Source: Taeniopygia guttata (lineage: Eukaryota > Chordata > Aves > Passeriformes > Estrildidae). From it: a DNA stretch of 64,000 nucleotides. Position numbers and translations under genes: made by a program. The notes under the pieces are model-generated. The model saw only the letters and a program-made list of their open reading frames with translations. It was not told the DNA's origin and searched no databases. The stretch spans positions 40,509,501-40,573,500 of the forward strand of contig NC_133024.1 of NCBI RefSeq assembly GCF_048771995.1. The letters run 5' to 3'. Positions 54,081 to 64,000 of this stretch are shown in pieces. The number at the start of each line of letters is the position of its first letter. Position 1 is the first letter of the stretch.

Positions 54081-54096
54081 GGGAAAAACCAAACTC

Positions 54097-54102
54097 TTTA
54101 TT
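54097..54102 (-). terminator. Polyadenylation signal of the MROH-family gene
   Basis: AATAAA on the minus strand, 157 bases beyond the stop codon at 54259. It is the first canonical signal after the stop and so probably ends the transcript of the gene at 59378-54259. Confidence 0.7.
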
Positions 54103-54175
54103 AATGGAAGGGAAAGGGAAGGGATGGGATGGGGGGAAAAAAAGGGGGATGGGCAGGGTCTGAGGGCTGGAGGGA

Positions 54176-54250
54176 AGGAGCTGTCAACAGGGAATGGGGA
54201 GGGAGCTGTCAACAGGGAATGGGGAGGGAGCTGTCAACAGGGAGGGGGAA
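54176..54250. repeat. 25-bp tandem repeat, three copies, in the 3' UTR
   Basis: CTGTCAACAGGGAATGGGGA recurs at 54181, 54206 and 54231 with a period of 25 bases; the third copy is slightly changed. It lies within the predicted 3' UTR of the MROH-family gene. Confidence 0.92.
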
Positions 54251-54258
54251 GGCAGCAG

Positions 54259-57200
54259 CTATTGGAGCTTGCAGCAGGCACAGCTGTGGCCAGCATCCGG
54301 TGTGCCTGGAGCTCCAGTGACATTGAATCCTGGTGCTCTCTTCACTGTCTTCTGGTACTCTGCTTGGGACCCTGGTTCTCTGAATCCAGCAGATGACCTT
54401 AGTTCTGCACATCTTTGTCCAAAAATTGCCTGAATTTCCAGGTTAGTGGAGGATGGGTTGTCATCTTCACTCATGGCTTCAAGGACTGGAAGACAGATAA
54501 ACTACCACAGTCAGAGCCCAGAGGGCCACCCAGCAATTCTGCTAAGGCCATCTCTCCCAGCTCCTGCCATGCCTAACAGAGATGAGGACCCAACGGGATC
54601 AGCCGCAAGGCGCTGGTCACGAATCCCCCCACTGGCATCCCTGAAATATCTCTGTGTCCTGCCCACACCAGCCCTCGTACACACAAGGAGCGAAGCTGAC
54701 CGCAGCCGGAACAGGCATTGCAGCTCTCCCGGCCAGCCCCCGCTGACAGCCCGCTGCCCTCACTCACCCTGAGTGAGAACGTGAAGCTCGGCTGGCTGTC
54801 CCTTCAGGTAGTGCCCGGCCATCCCTGGGAACACAGAGCCTGTCAGGCCCAGCAGCACAGCTCCCTGCCAGCGGCGCTGGCAGCCCTGGGGCCACACGCC
54901 CTCCTGGCCCGGCAGGACTCAGCCCGGACCCTCGCCGCACGCTGCCGTCCCAGGGCACGGCTGCCAGAGGCGCCGGGCCCGGGTGGCGCTGCCAGGGCAG
55001 CAGGCGGGGCTGGGGCCGAGCTGCGGCGGGGCGGGGAAGGAGCCCGGGTTCGTGGCTCACCTATGAACCTGACGGCCGCCTCTCGCAGGGGCTCCTGTGG
55101 GCTCTGCAGGTAGGGCAGGGCCCGGCGCAGGTGCTCGGCCGCGCTGCTGCTGTCCTCTGCCAGCTGCAGAGAGCGGCAGGAAGGAAGGGTTGGCCCCACA
55201 GCCCCGCCGGGCCGCGGCTCCATCGGCACCCGGCTCGGGCCCGCAGGAGCCTTGGAGCAGAGCCGGCGCGGCCTCGGGCTGCAGCAGCGGGCAGGGGCAC
55301 AGCTGCCAGCCCGCACACCGAGCACCGCGCTCAGGGGGCTTCTCCAGGCTGCGGCTGTGGCTTCCCGGCCCTCCTTACCAGGCACTCGGCAAACTTTGAC
55401 AGCTGCTCCTTCTTCAGCTGCAGTTTGAGATCACTCCTCTTCAAAAACTCGGCCGCACCAAGCAGGGTTTCCCAAGAAGCCTGGAGAGCAGCAGAGACCC
55501 AGAGATGGCCCCAGAGCCCAGGGCACAAGACCTGTGTCCCTGTGCCAAGGCCTGGAGGAGGCTGCAGCCCGCCAGGCGCCAGGGCAGGAGGCAGCCCAGC
55601 CCCCTGCCAGCATCATACAAATGCTCACCTTTGCCACCTGCCAGTTCTCATCATGACAGTAGATAAAAAGTGCCAACAGGCTCTTGTTCACAGTTGTCTT
55701 CAGGGGCTTTTTTCCCTCATCCACTACCAATTCCATCACCTTACAGAAGAGTTGAATGGAGAGCAAGCGCACATGGCTGTTGTCCTAGAAGAAAGGAAAA
55801 GACCTACACCAGCTACTCCAGGCCCACCTGGGCAAAGACCTGAAAATCCGCAGGGCACAAAGTTTCTGGGAAGCAGCCAATGCCTGTGGCTCAGCATGCA
55901 GAACCTTACGTGGTCAAAGAGCAGCAGGAGTGTCTCAGTCAGCTTTGGGGCAGTGGTGCTGGATACCAGGATGTTTTGGTGCTGGAGCACATTCATGAAC
56001 ACACGGAGGCTCATGCTGACCACCTCTGTACCTGGAGCCCCCAGCAGCTCCAGAAGCCTTTGAGACAGCGGGTAAATTCTTCTGGCCTGTGCAGAACACA
56101 AGGCTGTGCCGGGAAGCCGTGGACGGCTGCACGGCCAACACTGCCCTGGCACTGCAAGCCCACCCTGCTGCTGCAGGGCCCACAGGCCGAAGGCCTGTCC
56201 CAAAGCACTGGGGCAGGTGAGGAAGGAGAGCTGGGAGCAGCTGCCTCAGCTCCTGAAGCCCTGCCAGCCCAAGGGGCTGCTTTTCCCAGTGCAGCTTCAA
56301 CCACTGCCCCCTTCTCACCATCCAAGGATCCTTGGTGAGCACTGTGAGGCCTCGGAGCGCCAGGTGATGCCTAAGACAGCATTCACTCCAGAGGTACCTT
56401 GCCATGGTCTTCAGAGTGCTGCCACGACATTTACTCAAGTCCAGGCACTCGAGGGCCTGAAAGGCACATGGCAGTGACAGGGGACCCGGCTGGCAGGAGC
56501 CCAGAACCGCACAGGCCTGGGCCCAGGCAGCAGCACGGGGCGTGGGCACCGTCCCAGGCAGCTGCGGCTGTGAGAGGGCAGAGAGCTGGGAGGCAGCTGA
56601 GCCAGGCAGCGCTGGCCAACAGGCTTACCTCCACCAGGAATGCCAGGAAGGGCACATCCCAGCATGGCTCTTTCCTGCTGTGTGGCCAGAGCAGGCGTAA
56701 TGCAATGCTGGAACAGAAGTGGTCCAAGACATGGCACAACTCCCTGGCAAGGGGGGAAAAAGGCCCTGAGGTGAAAAGGCCAAACCCCTCACAGGAGTGA
56801 CTCACAGAAATCTGGTCTTTCCCCAGCATCGCTGGAGAGGATGTGGGTGCTTTGTGAGGCAGCCCCTTCTGGGCACTCTCCTCTCCAAGCCTTTTCCAGT
56901 TTCCTTGGCTGTCCCTTGGTGAAAGGCCCTCTGGCCCATGACCACAGGGACTGTGAGGGGCACCTGGGCACAGGGCACAAACTGGGGACCGTGGGGAGAA
57001 GGGGGTCTCACCTGGCCAGCAGACCCACAGCATAGTGCTGGGTGTCAGCACACAGCAGCATGTCCCAGCCACGCTTGCGCTCCATAGCCAGCACCACATG
57101 GTCCCACTGCAGTCGGCAGAGCAGAGCCTTCATGGCCTGCACTGCAAACCTGTGTGCAGAGCAAAGCCCAGGTCACACTGGGAGCGCTGGCACTGGCCAC

Positions 57201-59378
57201 AAGGGCACAGGAAGGACAGGGGGACTGGGACCTGTTGGGCTTGCAGTGAAGGTGGTGTTCCTCCCAGCATGCTCTCCAGAATGTAGCAACTTCCACTGGT
57301 GTTATCTGCTGTGTGGTGATGACAAGATGGAAGAGCAGAGCCACAAACAGGCGGGAGGAATAAAGGTTCATTGCCTCCTGGCACTCAGGCACCTGGAGAA
57401 TCACCCAGAGACCCAGAGTTGCCTGCAAGAGAACAGCCCAAGGCAGCGCTCAGTGCCAAGGTGTCCATGGGGCAGGGCCCAAGAGCCGACGCAGGGGGAG
57501 CAGTGGGCCAGGTGCCCCCTGAGCCTGGCCCTAGCCCAGGTTTCAGCCCAGCAACTGAGGGATGGAGAGGATGAAGAGCTTCTGGCAACCTGGGGGTGAG
57601 CAAAGGCCAGTTCTAGAAACTCACAGCCAGGGCAAAGGCATCCTTGTTGTCCCCATCAGAGGTGCACATGCTGTGCAGAGGCCAGTTCTCCATCACGCAG
57701 AGCAGCACTGGCAGCACCTTTTCCACTGTGGGACTCGACGAGCCTATGGTTCTCCATATCATTGCAGCGGCTCTGTGGGATCAGAGCTCTGTGTCAGGGG
57801 CAACTCAATCACAGCACCATGCCCTGTGCACCCGTGGGGGCCCAGGTGACAGAGCCTCAAAGGGCATGGGGGGAGTACTGGCAGCAGGCTCAGCAAACAG
57901 GCACCTGAGGCTCCTGGCCTCTCTGCCTGTCTGGCAGAGCCCATTGCACAGGCTGTGCAGGGCCATGGGCCCTAAAGGCTGCTGAGCCCTGAGCTCTCAA
58001 GGCTCGTGGGCCCCGTACCTGTCACACGTTGGGGCACAGCGCAGGAGGGTCAGCACCACGTCAGCAGGGTGTTCTTCAGCCAGCCTCAAAATGTCAGTCT
58101 GCAGCCAGAAATCCACAGTGACTTGGGACATGAGACGCTGGTGGATGTTCTTCACCTTGGCTGGCACCTGGAGGAAGCATGGGGGAGAGATGGAACGTTG
58201 TCCAAGGGAACAACTTGCCCAGCTATTTCAAAGAAGTGCTTCCCTTCTTCCACACTGTGCTGGCCTCAAAGGCTGAGGGGGCCCAGAGACCATGGCTTGA
58301 GGGGACACACGATGCTGGGAGGCCTCCAGGCCTGGCCCTAGGCTGCTTACCTGCGGTTGCTGAGAAGAAACACGAGGGTCCTTGAAATAGTCGAATATGA
58401 GTTCCTGACTCAGAGTGGGAGAGGGCATGGTGTCAGTATTTGCGATGCCCTGAGTGTCTCTGGTTTTGGCGTTTGTGATGTCCACATCCTCAGTCACTGC
58501 CATGTCAGCCTTTGCCCTCTGGTCATTCCTTGCAACTTCAGAGTCTTCTGAAGGTTCCGCTGGATCTGGGCTGTTGTTGGTATTTGTGATGCCCTGAGTC
58601 CCTTCATTGTTAGTGTTTGTGATTGCCACATCCTCAGTCATTGACGTGAGAAGAATCTTCGTCCGGGTTTCAGTCACTGAGGTGTCACAGTTCTCTGAGC
58701 GCTCAGGCGAATCTGGGCTGACATCAGGCTCAGCCTGGAGCTTGGTCAGCCCCGACTCAGGCTTGGCCGGGCCCTCAGCTGCTGCGCTGCCGGTCTTCCT
58801 GCGTCGAATGCGCGGGAACTTCCAGAACGTCTGTAGGAGAACAAAGGAAATGGAAGCCAAGGATGTTCCATGGAGTGCTCCAGGCATGGTGCTGGGCTGA
58901 GCAGTGACAGCAGGCCCAGCCCAAGTGGGGATGGCTGCAGGCACCTTCAGGGTTTTGCGGAAGCATCCATGGGCGGGTTCCTTCTCTTCTGTGTGGTCCA
59001 GGGCTGCATCTGGCAAAGAGCGAGTGTAGCCAGAGCTGAGGGGCTGCGGGAGAGGCCGGAGAACACAGCCCAGCCCTGCGCTCCCCAGGCAGGGACAGCC
59101 CCAGGATGCCCCAGGGGATGGAGCATGGCCACTGCAGGGTGTCTGTCCAGGCCCTCTTCCCTCCTGTCCATGGGCACATCCCCAGGGAATGGGATGGGAT
59201 GGTGGGGCGGGGCTAAGCTGGCTGCAGGCATCAGCCCTGTGGCCCTGCTCTGCCACTCACCGTCCTCCGGTGGCTGGAACTGCTCCAGGTTTTCATGCTG
59301 TTGTGGTGAAGCAGCTTCAGGGCCTTTCTTTTTTTTCCCCCTGAACACTCTGAACAAGCCGAGAAGTCTGTCCACCAT
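54259..59378 (-). CDS. Maestro heat-like repeat (MROH) family protein, 15 exons, 787 aa
   Basis: Coding exons: 59378-59261, 59009-58945, 58830-58351, 58167-58019, 57772-57625, 57422-57232, 57149-57012, 56743-56629, 56456-56319, 56086-55910, 55784-55629, 55480-55379, 55163-55061, 54824-54768, 54485-54259. All introns are GT-AG and the phases agree, giving 2,364 coding bases. Residues 1-75 are basic (FRGKKKKG, RIRRRKTG); about 76-210 are acidic, Ser/Thr-rich and probably disordered, with a duplicated motif TEDVxITN at 126 and 174; about 222-700 are HEAT-like helices (LLSIQLFCKVMELV, KSLLALFIYCHDENWQVAKA, LPYLQSPQEPLREAAVRFIG) characteristic of avian MROH proteins; the tail ends CACCKLQ. HEAT arrays act as protein-binding scaffolds; no reaction is expected and the role of the bird copies is unknown. 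The start codon lies 24 bases after an acceptor at 59404-59403, so a 5' non-coding exon is expected. No break is visible. Naming within MROH1/2/6/7 is not possible. Confidence 0.85.
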
Positions 59379-59402
59379 GCCAGAGTCTGGTATCAAGGGC
59401 AC

Positions 59403-59550
59403 CTGAAAGAGAGATGGCTTGGGAAAGCTCCAAGTGAACAAGTCCTCAAGGGCACCTACAAAAGAGAAGCCTCGGGAAGGCCACGGGCTGCCAAGTCCTG
59501 TGGTCTTGCCACGAGGTCACCTGTAGGAGTAAAGCCTCAGAAAAGCTCCG
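59403..59550 (-). repeat. Tandem splice-acceptor-like units before MROH exon 1
   Basis: On the minus strand three pyrimidine-rich tracts ending in AG are followed by similar starts: CTCCTACAG|GTGACC (acceptor 59522-59521), CTTTTGTAG|GTGCCCTTGA (59457-59456) and CTCTTTCAG|GTGCCCTTGA (59404-59403). The units are 65 and 53 bases long and share 'GGAGCTTT[T/C]C', 'GAGGC/AAGCC' and GTGCCC blocks, so they look like an imperfect tandem duplication of an intron end. The most 3' copy is used in the model because it is nearest the start codon. Confidence 0.65.
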
Positions 59551-61814
59551 GGTCAGGCACGAACGAGCGCGCTGTGCAGGGGCTCCTCACGGCACCGCTC
59601 TGTCCCGTCCTGTCCAGTCGCCTGCTCTGAGCAGAGTGGCATGCTCTGGTTAGTGCCAGCTCCTATGTCAGCACGTGTCACAAAGGCCATCCTGTCCCGT
59701 TCTATGCCATAGTGACCATGCTGCACCATGTCACAAAGGGGCCTTGCACACACTGCCACCTGCCCTGGGGCCACGCCCTGCCCAGCCAAAGTGGCCCAGG
59801 TTGGAAGGAATCTCTGGCCCCAAGTGTCTGAGACAGCCCAACAGGATCTTTATGAATGGCTCAGACCATCAGCAAACGCTGCCCTGCTCTGCAGGCTCCG
59901 GGCAGCAGAAGGAGCCCCTAGGGTTGCCGACGCAGCTGCGCTGGGAAGGGCACGAAACCTTCCATGGAAGCTGCCACGGCCTCCTTGGGACGCGTCCCGG
60001 CCCGTGGCCATCCTAAAACGTGGGTGTGGCACGCACAAGGAACTGTGGGCCAGGGTATGAATGCTGCTCTGAGCCCTGGGGCCCGGGGAACGCTGACACC
60101 AGCAGCTGTGGCAGAGTCCCTGCCCTAGCAGACCTGCCAGCCCCTGAGCCCTGGCAGGGCTGGTGCCCATCTCCTGCCCCAGAGACCTGTGCCCCTGGGA
60201 GCCTTCTGTGCCAGAAGGGTCCGCACCCACGTGCACTGGGGGCTGTGCTCCTTCCTGCAGGGGCTGTTGGCAGGAGCACCTGGAGCAACTGCTGCCAACA
60301 ATGAGCAGAGGGCAAAATGGTTAACCCTGCCCCAGTATAGAGATCTAAGTGGCCAATAAAGTACAGCTCTCCCCTCTTGTTCCCTGCAGCACAATCAGGA
60401 CCATGAACACAAACAGTCACAGATATTCTTTCTGAGACCCCATGAGCAAGGCTGTGCCAAACTACAGATGCTGCCTTCAATGGACTCAAATTCCAACCTA
60501 GACCTCTCCCTCCCAGACAACTCCTTCCCCAACCCATCTCCAACACCAACACCCTGCAAACACCGCACCAAAGCCCTCAACAGCCCGCCAGGACCCCAGC
60601 TGTCTCCATCCCTCCACTGAGCTTTCCCTCCCTCCAGCAGACTCCCTGGTTCCCTGCACGTGCTGTGGGATGGCACTCAGGAGGATCTGCTCCAAAGCCT
60701 TCCCCGGCAGCAAGCTCAGGCTGCCAGGCCTATGGATCCTGGATCATCCTTCCCACCGAGCCTTCCATTGGCACGGCTCTTCCATTGGTATGGCTCTTCC
60801 ATTGGCACATCTGCGCTCAGCTGGGACTACTCCACTCACTCAGGGCTGCTGGGAAAGGATGGAGAGCAGCCTGGCAAGCTCTTTCTCCAGCTCCCTCTGT
60901 GATCTTGGGGAAGGTAGAACCTTCCACAGGAAAGCCACTGGTGCCATAAGGAGTGGGAGGCATCAGGCAGCTCTGGGAAAGCCCCTCAGGAATGCTGTAT
61001 CCTGAGGGAACACTGTTGGCCTTGACCTGTGGGCACCTGCAAAAGCTTCAAATCAGCTGCCTCAGCTTCCAGGGCCTCTCTTGGCCAGCATCCTGACGTG
61101 GATGCAGGACAGCTGCCAGACACTGCTGGGACCCAGAGGGACAGGACCGGCTGTCTCGTGTCCACGCAGCAGCCCTGAAAAAGCCAGGGCCATCCCGAGA
61201 GCAGACAGACGCTCATGGGCCAGCAGAGAGGAGCAAAGAGCACTGCGCTCCTCTCAGCGTATCTCAGCTGCGCTCGCTCCACAACACACCCCCATTGGAA
61301 GGCCTGCTGATGTCCAGCTGCCAGAAATGCCTACCTTGTGCTCTCCAAGATGCACAGGGAGAGCCAAAGAGCAGGACACCTTGGCAGGCAAACCTTCCAA
61401 GCCTTTTCTGAGGCCAGGCACACACCAAGATCAGCCAAGGCTCTCCACCACGCTGCCTGGCCCACCCAGCCCAGCTCTGTGCTGGCCCTGGGCCACAGCA
61501 GCTCTCAGCAAGCAGGAGGCAAATGCATCTTGCCAAGAGATGCAACACAGCAGACAGGGAAGATGTTGAAAGTGAGTGTGTAAAGGCCTTTTAATTCACA
61601 GCTCCCACAGAGAGCTCTGGGGCTCACAGATGGACAGAGATGGTTCTGCTCACCCCTCTGTCCAAAGGGGAGGTAACACACGCTGCTGCAGGTGCTTGGG
61701 TTGGTCTCTGCAGGTCCAGGTGGATGCCAAACCTGCTCTTCACAGCCTTCTCCCTTCCCCTGTCCCTCTGCCAAGTGCAGTGGGCCTCAAGGACTGAAAG
61801 GAGCACAGAGAGCC
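59551..61814. other. GC-rich DNA upstream of the MROH-family gene
   Basis: Expected to hold the promoter and any 5' non-coding exon of the MROH-family gene, but I cannot place either. A 17-bp tandem repeat lies at 60765-60815. AATAAA occurs on the plus strand at 60355-60360 without a gene I can link to it. Open frames here have no recognised domain. Confidence 0.45.
60765..60815. repeat. 17-bp tandem repeat, three copies
   Basis: CCATTGG[C/T]A[C/T]GGCTCTT starts at 60765, 60782 and 60799 with a constant 17-base period; the last copy is partly diverged. Confidence 0.88.
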
Positions 61815-62001
61815 AAAGGGGGACACTTGCACCTGCCTCACTGAGAGCTCCCTAGGAAGCACTTTCCTTGAGAAGCAAGCCCCTGTCCTCCAAAGGCATT
61901 ACCTCAAATGTGCGGCTTTTCTGCTCAACATCAACACACCCTTAAGAAACACTGGCAAGGCTGAAGGCCTTCATGTCCTTTCAGGACAGGCACTCCAGCT
62001 C
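61815..62001. repeat. 187-bp direct repeat, right copy
   Basis: Partner of 53010-53196: same orientation, no gaps, about 10 differences. The sequences on either side of the two copies are unrelated (right flank TAACTCAGTCC here, CAGCTGGTATTCC there), so this behaves as a short dispersed or transferred block, not part of a longer tandem unit. Confidence 0.9.
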
Positions 62002-62026
62002 TAACTCAGTCCAGGTCCACGCTGGG

Positions 62027-62068
62027 TCTTCGCCAAGTCCTTGCCAATTCCTTGCCAAGTTCTTGCCG
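62027..62068. repeat. Short CTTGCCAA-type tandem repeat
   Basis: 'CTTGCCAA[T/G]T' recurs three to four times in succession with 'CTTCGCC' and 'CTTGCCGG' variants at the edges. Confidence 0.7.
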
Positions 62069-62639
62069 GGCCTCGTTCGGAACAGAACATAACGGTACAG
62101 CAGCTACACCTGCACTGTTGCCTTCTCCAAGCCGGAACTGCAGTGGGGGAAGGGAGTTCCTTCTCGTGGCAATCGGCAGGCAAATGAGTGAGGGTCTTCA
62201 GACGGCCTCTTACAGGCTGGCACACCTTGGCCCAGCTGGACAGCTGCCCCTCAAGCCCCCGGCGAGCAGGGGACGGCTCTGGGCAGGCTCCCTGGCCAGG
62301 AGCGGGCCCCAGAGCGCCTCTGCCTTTCAGGGGCAATCTCGTCCCCGCTCTTTCTCCTCCCCACCTTGCTGTGCCTCTGCCCTGTGCCCCTGGGGCTACT
62401 CGTGGCCAGGCAGCCTCAGTGGGACCCAGCACTGGCTGCAGCCCCAGCGGGCCCCCCAGGACAAGGCCCAGCAATGAAGAGGCCAAGGAAAGCACTGGGC
62501 AGCAGCAGAACCCTCAGCCGAGTTCTTTGGACAGCCATGGACGGGCCACAACTCCACTGCAGCCTGACTGGAAATGTTTCCCATCTACATTAGACTTTTA
62601 AAAGAAACTGTTTGAGGGAAAGATGATGAAAACACTCAC
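62069..62639. other. GC-rich DNA between the right repeat copy and the membrane-protein exons
   Basis: Probably the intron that follows the exon ending at 62640 on the minus strand. I see no further exon that continues the open frame with good splice sites. Confidence 0.4.
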
Positions 62640-63929
62640 CGTTTTCTCTTGCAGTAACACCAGATTCCAACACAGGTGAACATGAAGGAAAGCTCCAAAA
62701 AAGGCAGACCTGCAATTAACTGTAGCAAACAGTGTGTTTCCCAATAGCAACCACTTCTGAGGCTGTTCTGGGCATCAGGAACAGGTGTTGTGGGGCCGGC
62801 AGCATCTGTGGGAGCAATGGGGAGCATGAGCCCACGCTGTGCTGCACTGCTGAGGTGGCAGCATGGTGGATACGGCCAGGACGTTCTCTGTTTGCCCCAG
62901 AGCTGGGGCCTGCAGGCACATTGCCGCCCCTTGGCACAGGCTGTGCCACACAACAAAGCCCAGCAGGCTGGCAGGAGAGCCCAGGGCCAGCGCAGCTGCT
63001 TGGGCTGTCGCTGCTTGGAGGGACAGGGACCAAACCCATCCCTGAGCAGCCCCTGCCAGCCCTGGCCCTCCCTGCCCCGTGACAGCTCCCTCAGCCCCAG
63101 GGGACAGAGCCAGGCCCTGTCAGGACCCAGTGCAGCCCCTGCCCAGTCGAGAGCCAGGGCTGGCTCTGGCCCTGGGCTCAGAGCAGGGCTCCCGTTCGGG
63201 GCTGCTCCTGTGCCTGGGGCCTCTGGGCACTCAGGGCTGGCTGTGGGAGCAGCTGCAGCGGGAGGGACATAGTTGGTGCACGAGTCCTGATTCCCTGGGG
63301 TTGTGAACGAGCTCCAGAGGCCTGGAAGCCGAGGCACCTCCCGCTTTGGCTGCTGCTGGGCCGTGCAAGGGCAGGGCCTGGGGGAAGAGCTGCTGCCACA
63401 CAGCCCCACTGAGGGCTGAGCCCGGCACAGCAATCACCTCCTGTGCCTGTGCCCGTGCCTGGCATCGCCTTCCTTCCTGCAGCAGAGGTTGGCACTGAGC
63501 CACTGCTTCCTCCGGGATGTGCCTCCTTCTGCAGAGATGTTTGGTCCATTTCTTGAGAAAGGAAAAGAGACAGCTGGATCAGATGGAACCATCTGCCATT
63601 GAGGGAGGTGGCATCTTCAGGAGGCAATGCTTTTCAAATCATGGTTAAGGATCAGAAAACCATCTGGGTTTTGGGACTGGGCCAGGGCCCTCCCTCCTTC
63701 AAGCACCTGCCAGGCCTGAGCAGAAATCATAAGGGGATGGCCCAGGGCGAGGGCACACTCGTGCATGGTTCTGTCCTGGCACCTGCAGTGATGCCCCTCT
63801 GGCCAAGCTTTGGGCTCTGAGCTGGCAGCTCTCCCAGGGGGAAAGGTCTTGACCCATCCTCAGCATCTCCCAGAGCCTCCATCCTGAACGTGGGTTGGGA
63901 AGCCAGATCACTTTCACCAGCAGGGTTAT
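62640..63929 (-). CDS. Candidate single-pass membrane protein, three internal exons (partial)
   Basis: Three minus-strand exons fit together: 63929-63783 (acceptor TCTTTGCAG, donor CTGCAG|GTGCCA), 63551-63438 (acceptor CTTTCTCAAG, donor GGAG|GTGATT) and 62805-62640 (acceptor CTCCCACAG, donor CG|GTGAGTG). The first two have phase-1 introns on both sides and the third starts in phase 1, as is usual for modular extracellular exons. The 142 residues begin DNPAGESDLASQPT, are rich in Gly, Pro, Ser and Thr, then reach a hydrophobic span (LLQLIAGLPFLELSFMFTCV, then GIWCYC) and a basic stop-transfer KRKR, suggesting a type I membrane protein with a short stalk. I do not recognise the family. Start and end lie elsewhere, and the middle donor is weak. 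It may instead be a decayed gene. Confidence 0.35.
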
Positions 63930-64000
63930 CTGCAAAGAAAGGCAGGACAGAACAGCTCCTGTGACACTGCAGAAGACCCTCAGGCTGCACCCAACGCTCA

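Noticed and set aside
55131-56063. 310-codon plus-strand open frame antisense to the MROH gene
   Set aside because: It crosses several MROH exons and introns on the opposite strand. The minus-strand exon model, with all phases consistent, explains this DNA better.
60355-60360. AATAAA on the plus strand as the end of a plus-strand gene
   Set aside because: No plus-strand exon chain with consistent phases leads up to it; a single hexamer is not enough.

Overview
The window looks like nuclear DNA from a bird, most likely a songbird. Four things point that way: CR1 LINE 3' ends, avian LTR families I recognise from memory, a class II (ERVK/betaretrovirus-like) endogenous retrovirus, and a compact GC-rich gene of the maestro heat-like repeat (MROH) family, which is strongly expanded in bird genomes. 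No database search was possible, so family names rest on motif recognition.

Layout. 1-1,100: a CpG island holding the first coding exon of a minus-strand gene that runs off the left edge; I could not name the gene. 1.1-49.5 kb: a long AT-rich gene desert upstream of that gene. I see no convincing coding sequence in it. It carries five CR1 fragments, a roughly 950-bp avian LTR (4.1-5.1 kb) and a short piece of the same family (14.4 kb), an ERVL-type LTR (16.5-17.1 kb), a solo class II LTR with 6-bp target-site duplications (34.25-35.13 kb), simple repeats and several perfect short hairpins. 49.6-53.0 kb: the 3' part of a minus-strand class II ERV (3' LTR, env tail, integrase, RNase H, RT remnants), a broken fossil whose LTR is the same family as the solo LTR at 34 kb.

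53.0-64 kb: base composition switches abruptly to GC-rich. A 15-exon MROH-family gene lies on the minus strand (59,378 to 54,259). I rebuilt it exon by exon; every junction has AG/GT sites, the phases agree, and it gives an uninterrupted 787-residue protein with a basic/disordered N-terminus and a HEAT-like C-terminal two thirds. It is followed by a polyadenylation signal. Upstream of its first coding exon is a short tandem series of splice-acceptor-like units. Further right (62.6-63.9 kb, minus) three phase-1 exons suggest part of an unrecognised single-pass membrane protein.

The least expected structure is a 187-bp ungapped direct repeat (about 95% identical) whose copies lie 8,805 bp apart, one on each side of the MROH gene. 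The left copy starts exactly where the ERV sequence stops, and the GC switch lies in the same place. This marks 53.01 kb as a rearrangement boundary, or possibly an assembly join.
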